Origin: Lachnospiraceae bacterium UBA1759
GTDB taxonomy: Bacteria > Bacillota > Clostridia > Lachnospirales > Lachnospiraceae
Reading direction: 5' to 3'
Assembly: GCA_002315555.1 (NCBI GenBank)
Contig: DCHF01000006.1
Coordinates: 1 to 64,000, forward strand
DNA length: 64,000 bases
Shown here: positions 58,201-64,000 of the stretch, one piece after another
Position numbering within the stretch: the first letter of the stretch is position 1
Layout of the letters: the number at the start of each line of letters is the position of its first letter
Program-made: the position numbers and the translations under genes
The notes under the pieces: generated by a model
Database searches by the model: none
Seen by the model: the letters and a program-made list of their open reading frames with translations, nothing else
What the model was told of the DNA's origin: nothing

Positions 58201-58350
58201 CTCATCGATCTCGCGATACTCGATCTTTCTCCGCTCAATGCTTTTCTTCAACCCTTCCACGAGCCGCGCCTTGGCGCCCTGAACAAGCTCAAACTGCTTC
58301 TCCTCCGCCTCCCGTGTCAGCCCGACGGTATATTTTTTCCTTTCAGCCAT
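55189..58350 (-). CDS. HelD-like SF1 helicase fused to a GH31 N-terminal-like domain
   Basis: Residues 1 to about 720 of this 1053-residue protein are HelD-like: a coiled-coil arm, QGAAGSGKTTVAMHR (Walker A), VIDEAQDFG (Walker B), SYRNTIEIS, GLEFDAVVIFDP and VAATRALHEL. HelD frees RNA polymerase from DNA and nucleic acid. A Ser/Ala/Thr/Lys-rich linker (about 770-810) leads to a beta-rich domain that resembles the mutarotase-like N-domain of GH31 glycosidases (QLRLTPVSDRILHVQF, ELNVYIDKATGRLTF, GPYIYMEGDEIDYYFITG). The frame ends where the GH31 barrel would begin. No frame break is seen in between. The start at 58350 follows GGGAGGGG. Confidence 0.85.
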   Translation of the reverse strand: MAERKKYTVGLTREAEEKQFELVQGAKARLVEGLKKSIERRKIEYREIDEEFDAEDRQKLGMLRNLKLLMEQDARQLAVESKIASKPYFGRIDIRDPKQKHDETFYIGKSGITGEDARPIVIDWRSPIASVYYENHLGKVEYSVKSEGIQEVDLKRKRSYEIENGKLLDYYDVEVVANDDLLNKYLGRSKKKVLNEIIATIQTEQNRIIRKNPRHNLIVQGAAGSGKTTVAMHRISYILYNYPHLFRPQDFYIIGSNRILLNYITGVLPDLDVDGVSQMTMEQLFTNLLYEDWNVSPGKIRPLTNDPDVTMKGQTAWFEKLRDWCDRYEKSQIPARNVYVKNGGVQLLSKDVVEEVIRERTRLSMEEKIIILNEILMGKLENEIGDKNVLYSEEQKKDLIKLCRYYFGRGEFKGSIYDLYEDFLFERKMEGQEARYERGTYDLYDLAALAFLYRRIKETDGIREASHVVIDEAQDFGMMAYRVLKYCLRSCTYTIMGDVSQNIHPGFGLNDWEELRELMLSEEYDSFSVLRKSYRNTIEISETAVGILEHGRFPIYPIEPIVRHGAPVEIQKCASREALIERTADSIAAFREKGLDTIAVICKDRAEADEVTRALSGYTDVRNCDEATVEFGSGVMVLPIDLTKGLEFDAVVIFDPTEEKYPSGDENVKLLYVAATRALHELKIFHCGPLSAMIAEKADPELAKKYRREVEEDPEILRREEYHQRRMMEPERVYTDRDGMTAREFFTEARIIKDAMKKEYEGPEEKSGTDNTGASKAMQTAAVSSASAKTASTVSVNKSASVKKAPAAERTDLPLNPSKYAFGTMMEPGKMRPKGHGTIDLRVQWIKRNPLSLDIACSYGQLRLTPVSDRILHVQFRKGQDKKIRGNRFDLRPEEKVDMKVRESREQVLLSTKELNVYIDKATGRLTFTDPKNKVLLAEKKTAARQCDGMDNWIYFDWEKKEKLFAKGLATEAFEPLTNRAMYISYGGKRLQLPMVWSDKNYGIAVACETTASCCAIPMYGPYIYMEGDEIDYYFITGPSRADIVTDYKTLSP

Positions 58351-58416
58351 ATGTCCCCTCCCGGAATGACCGGACAAAAACGTCCTTCAAAACCCCCGGA
58401 GCCGGAAAACCGGGTG

Positions 58417-60351
58417 TTATTCCAGTTCAAAAGCGCCGGTGTAAAGCTGATAATACTTACCGCCCTCGGCGATCAGTTGTTCATGTGTACCGCGCTCGAT
58501 GATCCTTCCGTGCTCCAGCACCATGATCACATCGGAATTACGGACAGTGGACAAACGATGTGCAATAACAAAGACCGTACGTCCGTGCATCAGGGAGTCC
58601 ATACCGCGCTGGACGATGGCTTCCGTACGTGTATCGATGGATGAGGTCGCTTCGTCCAAAATCATGACCGGCGGATCGGCGATCGCTGCGCGGGCGATGG
58701 AGATCAGCTGACGCTGGCCCTGGGAAAGCTGGGAACCGGAACCGTCGACCGGGGTGTCATACCCCTTCGGAAGACGGGAAATAAAGTCATGTGCATTCGC
58801 AAGCTTTGCCGCCGCAATGACCTCTTCATCCGTGGCATCGAGCTTACCGTAGCGGATGTTTTCGCGGATGGTGCCGGTAAACAGGTTGACATCCTGTAAA
58901 ACGACGCCAAGCGAACGGCGGAGGTCGTCCTTCTTCATATTGCGGACCGGAATACCGTCGTAAACGATCTCACCCTCCTGAATGTCGTAAAAACGGTTGA
59001 TCAGGTTTGTGATCGTGGTCTTTCCGGCGCCGGTGGAACCGACAAAGGCCACTTTCTGACCGGGCTTCGCATAGAGCGTGATGTCGTGCAGGACCTGCTT
59101 GTCCGGCACGTAGCCAAAGTCCACGTGGCTGAGGCGAACATCACCGCACAGCTTCACATAGCGGAAGCTTCCGTCCGCTTCCGGGACCTTCCATGCCCAG
59201 ACTTCGGTGCGTTCCGCAGTTTCGGTAACGCTTCCGTCCGGATTCTCCCTGGCATTGACCAGGGTAACGGTACCATCGTCCTCTTCCGGTTCGGAGTCCA
59301 TCAAATCAAAGATACGCTTCGCACCGGCCATGGCCATGACGATCGCGTTCATCTGCTGGCCGATGTTGCTCACGGTCATCGTGAAAGAGCGGGACAGCTG
59401 CAAAAATGCAACGACGCCGCCCAGCGTGAGTGCCGCAAAGCCGTTAACGGTCAGATTGGAGACCTTAAAGGAGACCATGAGCGCACCGAGCGCCGCCAGC
59501 ATGACATACTGCAGATGGCCCATGTTGTTCATGATCGGCCCCATCAGGGATGCAAAGGCATTCGCGTTGCGGCCGGCCAAATAAAGGGCCTCATTTTCCG
59601 CATCAAAGCCGCGTAACGTCTCCTCCTCATGGTTGAAGACCTTGATTACGCGCTGGCCGTTGATCATTTCTTCCACAAAGCCGTTCAGCGAGCCGATGCG
59701 TTCCTGCTGTTTTACAAAGTACATGCCGGATCTCCGGGCGACCGCCATCGTAATAAGCCACATCAGAACGACAAAAATGATGACGAAAAGAGTAAGCCAG
59801 ATCGAGCAGCGCACCATGGCGTAGAACGTTGCGACGACGGTGATCACGGCGCTGAAGGTCTGCGGGATGGTCTGGGAGATCAACTGACGCAGGGTCTCGG
59901 TATCATTCGTGAAGTGCGACATAATGTTGCCGTGGGTGTTCGTGTCAAAATAGCGGACCGGCAGGGTCTGCAGGTGTGCGAAAAGGTCGTTTCGCACGTC
60001 GCGCTGGATGCCCTGGGTCATCGTGACAAAAATACGGTTGTTGAAGTAGGTCGCGAGGCAAGCTGCCAGGAAGAGAGCGCCGAGCCGGCAAAGGTAGCCG
60101 AGGAGGACCGGTGCGTCCACACGACCGGCTGCAGCCATCGGGGCGATGTAGTCATCGACCAGTGTTCCGAGCGCCGATGCCGCGACAACGCCGACGATCG
60201 CATTCAGGCTGAGGCAGAGGACTGCACAAACACACTGCCATTTATAATGCGCCATGTAACGGAGCGCGCGGCCCAGTACTTTAAAGTCGATCTTCTGCTT
60301 TTTCAAGTCCGGCATACCGTTTTTCACAGTCTCTTTTTTCTTATCACTCAT
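58417..60351 (-). CDS. ABC exporter half-transporter, canonical ATP site subunit
   Basis: The 644-residue protein has six membrane helices (about 30-320) and one ATPase domain with GSTGAGKTTI (Walker A), LSQGQRQLISIARA (signature) and MILDEATSSID (Walker B with the catalytic Glu). A 60-residue insert between the membrane and ATPase domains (PEEDDGTVTLVNA) is unusual but common in this subfamily. It pairs with the product of the gene upstream, which overlaps it by eight bases (ATGAGTGA). Together they probably export a drug or lipid. Confidence 0.93.
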   Translation of the reverse strand: MSDKKKETVKNGMPDLKKQKIDFKVLGRALRYMAHYKWQCVCAVLCLSLNAIVGVVAASALGTLVDDYIAPMAAAGRVDAPVLLGYLCRLGALFLAACLATYFNNRIFVTMTQGIQRDVRNDLFAHLQTLPVRYFDTNTHGNIMSHFTNDTETLRQLISQTIPQTFSAVITVVATFYAMVRCSIWLTLFVIIFVVLMWLITMAVARRSGMYFVKQQERIGSLNGFVEEMINGQRVIKVFNHEEETLRGFDAENEALYLAGRNANAFASLMGPIMNNMGHLQYVMLAALGALMVSFKVSNLTVNGFAALTLGGVVAFLQLSRSFTMTVSNIGQQMNAIVMAMAGAKRIFDLMDSEPEEDDGTVTLVNARENPDGSVTETAERTEVWAWKVPEADGSFRYVKLCGDVRLSHVDFGYVPDKQVLHDITLYAKPGQKVAFVGSTGAGKTTITNLINRFYDIQEGEIVYDGIPVRNMKKDDLRRSLGVVLQDVNLFTGTIRENIRYGKLDATDEEVIAAAKLANAHDFISRLPKGYDTPVDGSGSQLSQGQRQLISIARAAIADPPVMILDEATSSIDTRTEAIVQRGMDSLMHGRTVFVIAHRLSTVRNSDVIMVLEHGRIIERGTHEQLIAEGGKYYQLYTGAFELE

Positions 60352-62107
60352 GGTCCGCACCTCCCTTCTGCTGAGATTCGTATACTTCCCGGTAGATCGC
60401 GTTGGAGCGAAGGAGCGCTTCATGGGTTCCGATCGCGTCGATCTTGCCGTTTTCCATGACGATGATCATATCCGCGTCCTGTACGGAGCTGATTCGCTGA
60501 GCGATGATGATCTTCGTGATATCCGGGATCTCTTCGCGGAACGCGCGGCGGATCATGGCATCGGTCGCCGTATCGACCGCGGATGTGGAGTCGTCCAGGA
60601 TCAGGATCTTCGGATTCTTAAGAAGCGCACGGGCGATGCAGAGACGCTGGCGCTGACCGCCGGACACGTTGGTGCCGCCCTGCTCGATGTGCGTATCGTA
60701 GCCGTCCGGGAATTCGCGGATGAAACCATCGGCCGCGGCAAGCTTGCAGGCGTGGATGATCTCTTCATCCGTCGCGTTTGCATTGCCCCAGCGCATATTA
60801 TCCATGATGGAACCGGAGAACAGAAGGTTCTTCTGAAGGACCATGGAAACCGCATCGCGGAGGGTAAACAGATCGTATTCGGTAACGTCAACGCCGCCTA
60901 CCAGGACCTTGCCGGCTGTTGCATCATAAAGGCGCGGGATCATCTGGACCAGCGTGGATTTGGAGGAGCCGGTACCGCCGATGATACCGACCGTCGCACC
61001 GGACGGGATCTTCAGATCCACGTCGGACAGACAGAGACGCTTCATATCGCCCGCATAGCTGAAGTCCACGTCGCAGAATTCGATGGAACCGTCCTTCACT
61101 TCCGTGACCGGAGCGTCAGGATTCGTGATCGTTGCTTCCTCGCTGAGAAGCTCGGCGATACGGCGCATGCTCTCACGGGAAATGATCAGCATGACAAAGA
61201 TCATGGAAAGGCCCATGCAGCTCATCAGGATCTGCATGGAATAAGTCAGCACGGAATTCAGAAGACCGGTCGTGAACACGGTACCCATAAGCGAGACCGT
61301 AACGGCTTCCTGACCGACGATGAAACGTGCGCTGACCCAGGCAATGACTAACATTGCCCCGTACATGCATGCCATCATGATCGGGTTGTTCCAGGCCAGG
61401 ATCTTTTCCGCGATGCTGAAATCGTGGAAGATCTCGCCGGAAGTCTTCTCGAATTTTTCCGTCTCAAAGTCCTCACGGACAAAGCTCTTCACCACCCGGA
61501 TGCCGTGAAGGTTTTCCTGGACGATGTTGTTCAGACGGTCAAAGATCTTAAAGGCGCGCTCAAAGATCGGGAAGACCTTCCATGTCAGGAGCATGAGCGC
61601 GGCGGTCAGTACCGGAACGATCGCCAGCATGATGAGCGCCAGCTTCCAGCTGATGAAGAATGTCATAAGCGTGGAGAAAAGCATCATCATCGGGGTACGG
61701 ATCGCCATGCGGATCGCCATGGTGAACGTATTCTGTACGTTGGAAACGTCCGTGGTAAGTCGAGTGATGATCGATGCGGTGGAAAACCGGTCGATGTTGC
61801 TGAACGAGAAGGTCTGAACGTTCCGGAACATGTCAGAACGGAGATTCTTGGCAAAGCCTGTGCCGGCCTTGGCGCCGATCAGCGATCCGAGCACGCCGAA
61901 GGCAAAGGAGCCCAGCGCAAACAGGATCAGAAGGATGCCGGTTTTGATGATATAACTCATGTCACCTTCACCAAAGCCGATGTCGATCATATCTGCCATT
62001 TTATACGGAATCAGCGTTTCCATGACGACCTCACCGGTCATGACGAGCATCGTCAGGATCGCGGCCGTCCTGTATTCCCGAAGGGAATGAAGAAGCTTCT
62101 TAATCAT
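60344..62107 (-). CDS. ABC exporter half-transporter, degenerate ATP site subunit
   Basis: The 587-residue protein has six membrane helices and an ATPase domain with GGTGSSKSTL (Walker A with Ser for Gly), VSGGQRQRLCIARA (signature) and ILILDDSTSAVD, where Asp replaces the catalytic Glu. In heterodimeric exporters such as BmrCD or TM287/288 one subunit carries such a degenerate site, which fits the paired gene. It overlaps the MarR gene upstream by eight bases. Confidence 0.93.
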   Translation of the reverse strand: MIKKLLHSLREYRTAAILTMLVMTGEVVMETLIPYKMADMIDIGFGEGDMSYIIKTGILLILFALGSFAFGVLGSLIGAKAGTGFAKNLRSDMFRNVQTFSFSNIDRFSTASIITRLTTDVSNVQNTFTMAIRMAIRTPMMMLFSTLMTFFISWKLALIMLAIVPVLTAALMLLTWKVFPIFERAFKIFDRLNNIVQENLHGIRVVKSFVREDFETEKFEKTSGEIFHDFSIAEKILAWNNPIMMACMYGAMLVIAWVSARFIVGQEAVTVSLMGTVFTTGLLNSVLTYSMQILMSCMGLSMIFVMLIISRESMRRIAELLSEEATITNPDAPVTEVKDGSIEFCDVDFSYAGDMKRLCLSDVDLKIPSGATVGIIGGTGSSKSTLVQMIPRLYDATAGKVLVGGVDVTEYDLFTLRDAVSMVLQKNLLFSGSIMDNMRWGNANATDEEIIHACKLAAADGFIREFPDGYDTHIEQGGTNVSGGQRQRLCIARALLKNPKILILDDSTSAVDTATDAMIRRAFREEIPDITKIIIAQRISSVQDADMIIVMENGKIDAIGTHEALLRSNAIYREVYESQQKGGADHE

Positions 62108-62564
62108 GTTTGATATTTTCCTCCTTCTGTCTTATCCCGCTTGCCACCTTCTCAAGCAGTAGAATCAGAGTATCCATCTCTTCTTCCGTCAGGTTGCCGC
62201 CGTAGATCTCATTATCGCAGTCGTCAAATGCCTTTACCAGCTTACGATTGACCACACGGCCCTCCTCCGTAAGCACGATCCGTTTCAGACGCGCATCAAA
62301 ATTAACGCTTTCTCGCCGGACAAGCCCCTTCTTTTCAAGGGATGTCAGAATCATGGAAACCGTGGATTTGTTGAGTTCCTCGTGCTGTTCGATCTCCTTC
62401 TGGTAAACATCGTGATCACTGTTCATCTCGAGGTAACCGAGGATACGGCCGTATGCGATCGTATCGTGATCGATTCCCGAACTGGTCTGTGTGTGAATGA
62501 CAAGCTTGCGCCATCTGTAAAAATCGGATGCGATCAACCGCCCGATGCGTGACTGTTTATTCAT
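62100..62564 (-). CDS. MarR-family regulator of the ABC exporter
   Basis: The 154-residue protein has a MarR winged helix (about 55-120: NKSTVSMILTSLEKKGLVRRES, then DARLKRIVLTEEG with the wing). It leads the operon with the two ABC genes and very likely represses it until a ligand binds. The start at 62564 follows AGGAGG. Two palindromes around the promoter are candidate operators. Confidence 0.93.
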   Translation of the reverse strand: MNKQSRIGRLIASDFYRWRKLVIHTQTSSGIDHDTIAYGRILGYLEMNSDHDVYQKEIEQHEELNKSTVSMILTSLEKKGLVRRESVNFDARLKRIVLTEEGRVVNRKLVKAFDDCDNEIYGGNLTEEEMDTLILLLEKVASGIRQKEENIKHD

Positions 62565-62654
62565 AATGCCTCCTGTACCATCGTAGTCCAAGGTCACAAA
62601 GAGCGAACGGTTCGTGATCAAACCGTTCGCCTCTTAACAGTTTTTTGTTTAACT

Positions 62655-62668
62655 GTTTAACATTAAAC
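62655..62668. promoter_or_regulatory. Candidate MarR operator, downstream of the -10 box
   Basis: GTTTAACATTAAAC is a palindrome with a two-base centre, 15 bases beyond the -10 box, within the leader of the marR-ABC transcript. A looser TAACAGTT/AACTGTTA inverted repeat lies beside it. Confidence 0.55.
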
Positions 62669-62682
62669 TAATGACAACTTTT

Positions 62683-62711
62683 ATTGTACTGGAAGAATTC
62701 CGGAAAGTCAA
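62683..62711 (-). promoter_or_regulatory. Promoter of the marR-ABC operon
   Basis: TTGACT, a 17-base spacer and TACAAT on the minus strand, about 119 bases before the marR start. Confidence 0.7.
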
Positions 62712-62727
62712 TGTTCAGTGTTGAACA
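62712..62727. promoter_or_regulatory. Palindrome abutting the -35 box
   Basis: TGTTCA and TGAACA stand four bases apart directly upstream of the -35 box of the marR operon. This could be an operator or an activator site. Confidence 0.45.
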
Positions 62728-62737
62728 ATTTACCGGA

Positions 62738-63283
62738 TCAACGATTCTTCAGCTGCTCCCATTCCACGCGCGTGATGGCATAGGCGTAGGAGATCGTGTT
62801 CTTGGGATCCGGATATTCCTTCACCTTTTTCATACCGTTTGCAATAGCGGTCGAGTATGAACCGATATTCGTGTATTTCATGTAAGAATAGAGTATATCG
62901 TATTCCGTATGGACAAACGCCCAATCGCGTACCGCGCGTGCCGCTTCCTTCGCAATTCCACGGCGCCACAGTTTCTTATGCACGTGATAACCGATTTCCG
63001 GGAGCAGTTCCCCATCGATGTCCTGCAGTGTCAGTCCGCATTCACCGATAAACTCTCCGGTCTCCTTCAGTATGATTGCCCAAAGGCCAAAGCCATCATT
63101 CGCATAACGTTCGATGTTCCGGTCGATCCATGCGCGGGTCTTCTCCTCGCTGAAGGGTGCCGGGTAATACTGCATCGTTTCCGGATCCGACACGATCTCA
63201 TACAGGAAGGGGAAATCCTCGATCGTCATCTCGCGCAGGACCAGTCGTTCAGTCTCAAGTATCTTTTTTCCGTTATCGTACAT
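62738..63283 (-). CDS. GNAT-family N-acetyltransferase
   Basis: The 181-residue protein has the RimJ-type acetyltransferase pattern: ETERLVLREMTIEDFPFLYEI at the start, IGECGLTLQDID, EIGYHVHKKLWRRGIAKEA (acetyl-CoA loop) and NIGSYSTAIANGMKKVKEY. It transfers an acetyl group to an amine, perhaps a protein N-terminus or a small molecule. The start at 63283 follows GGGAGG. It stands alone before the marR operon. Confidence 0.9.
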   Translation of the reverse strand: MYDNGKKILETERLVLREMTIEDFPFLYEIVSDPETMQYYPAPFSEEKTRAWIDRNIERYANDGFGLWAIILKETGEFIGECGLTLQDIDGELLPEIGYHVHKKLWRRGIAKEAARAVRDWAFVHTEYDILYSYMKYTNIGSYSTAIANGMKKVKEYPDPKNTISYAYAITRVEWEQLKNR

Positions 63284-63296
63284 TATTCTGCCTCCC

Positions 63297-63340
63297 GAAA
63301 AACATACCGGCCGGTACACATTGTACCAGCCGGTGTTATT
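63297..63340 (-). terminator. Terminator of the serpin gene
   Basis: ACCGGCTGGTACA and TGTACCGGCCGGT pair around a short loop, followed by ATGTTTTT on the minus strand, right after the serpin stop. Confidence 0.85.
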
Positions 63341-64000
63341 TACATTTTTACAACCGTTCCGAGGAAGATCGGAAGCTTGGTGCGATTATCCACGATCGCG
63401 TATACGAACGGGCGGTCCAGATAGACCTGCGGCTTCGGCATCGGCATAGACATCATCTTCATCATGATGGCTGTGACCGCCCCGGCCTTTGTGCCGCGCT
63501 CATCCACTTCCATGTAGGTCTTATGGATCACTTCGCCGATACTCATCGGCTGCTTGGTGATACCCGAAAAATCCGCTTCGCTACCGAATGCTGTTTCGAT
63601 ACCCAATGCCCGTAATACGGAATTCAGCATCTTGGAGTACTCGACCTTGAACTTCGGGAGCATGGCGTCGCACTCTTCGTTCTGAGCCAGTGCCAGCGTC
63701 GTAAAAAGGCGGATTCCGTCCATTTTATTCACAAATCCGGTAAGATCACCATCCTTGGGGAGGAGTGCCGCAAAGCTGTAATTTTGGCCTTTGTAAGGCT
63801 TCAGGAAGCCGATGCAGTCTTCGGTTTCGATGTAGCCGGCCTCTTCACTATACATACCTTTTACGGTACTTGAAGAGTTATCCACATTTTTAAATTCCAC
63901 ATCGTCGACTTCCGATTCACGGTAGATCCGCTCCCACTCCGCATCGAATGCAAGCGCATTGATCACGTACATGAGTGCTTCCGGCGATACACTGTCGATT
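63340..64000 (-). CDS. Serpin-family protease inhibitor, 5' end outside window
   Basis: About 219 residues of the C-terminal half are visible and the frame stays open to the window edge, so this is a partial gene. VINALAFDAEW matches the conserved serpin strand, IHKTYMEVDERGTKAGAVTA is the hinge of the reactive loop, and DRPFVYAIVDN is the end of strand. The loop region is Met-rich (MMKMMSMPMPK), with a likely Met or Lys at P1. Serpins trap serine proteases irreversibly, and bacterial ones may inhibit host or own proteases. Signal peptide status is unknown here. Confidence 0.9.
   Translation of the reverse strand, partial: IDSVSPEALMYVINALAFDAEWERIYRESEVDDVEFKNVDNSSSTVKGMYSEEAGYIETEDCIGFLKPYKGQNYSFAALLPKDGDLTGFVNKMDGIRLFTTLALAQNEECDAMLPKFKVEYSKMLNSVLRALGIETAFGSEADFSGITKQPMSIGEVIHKTYMEVDERGTKAGAVTAIMMKMMSMPMPKPQVYLDRPFVYAIVDNRTKLPIFLGTVVKM

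Overview
The window looks like a chromosomal segment of an anaerobic, fermentative Clostridia bacterium, most likely a Lachnospiraceae relative from a gut or rumen. This is inferred from gene content: a glycerol operon with a BFD-type GlpA and a DUF1667 protein, HemZ, DUF1653 and DUF5688 proteins, an indolepyruvate:ferredoxin oxidoreductase operon, and many signal-less glycosidases (GH36, GH38, GH43, a GH31-like domain). Most genes lie on the minus strand. The base composition is GC-leaning, except for a visibly AT-richer island at about 23.6-30.5 kb.

Layout. 0-0.35 kb: partial tRNA-Leu and tRNA-Tyr. 0.35-10.2 kb: MATE pump, glycerol catabolism (glpK, glpA-like, FAD oxidoreductase, DUF1667), GH36 alpha-galactosidase, second MATE pump. 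10.3-18 kb: housekeeping and small genes (anchored protein, DUF1653, DUF5688, tRNA-Arg, efp, nrdR, TPM-domain protein, zinc-ribbon membrane protein, prfC). 18.1-23.5 kb: an arylpyruvate oxidation operon (iorA, iorB, phenylacetate-CoA ligase, ACT protein, aminotransferase). 23.6-30.5 kb: accessory island. 30.6-36.3 kb: GH38 alpha-mannosidase, divergent from a ParB-like/BMP fusion protein and a metallophosphoesterase. 36.3-39.4 kb: copper resistance (csoR, copA with a terminal HMA domain). 39.5-42.5 kb: ppk1, tRNA-Gln and a 500-base non-coding stretch with two related multi-hairpin elements. 42.5-49.6 kb: GH43, hemZ, relA/spoT, recJ. 49.8-52 kb: DtxR-type regulator and a two-component system. 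52.1-55.2 kb: two FAD oxidoreductases. 55.2-64 kb: a HelD helicase fused to a GH31 N-terminal-like domain, a MarR-controlled heterodimeric ABC exporter, a GNAT acetyltransferase and a partial serpin.

The most unusual part is the island. On the minus strand three contiguous 52-base repeats, each with a conserved A5 tract, have their own promoter and end at an intrinsic terminator. Only about 14 bases after the terminator's U-tract is the start of a gene that, once one missing base is allowed for, looks like a PBECR4 (BECR-fold) RNase-like protein. This promoter / RNA repeats / leaky terminator / RNase order is that of type III toxin-antitoxin loci, but the protein is not ToxN/AbiQ-like by eye. 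A second promoter, a fourth 52-base repeat and a second terminator lie just upstream, so the RNA unit has been duplicated. Next to it are a 1200-residue NlpC/P60 protein with many SH3b repeats and an anchored partner, an XRE regulator and two small genes, one with an inverted repeat reaching its ribosome-binding site. The type III-like reading is inference; the repeats, promoters, terminators and frame break are visible in the sequence.

Several gene starts were moved inward from the longest frame because the longer version ran through a tRNA or terminator, or lacked a ribosome-binding site. No searches or folding programs were run. Family names come from recognising motifs.
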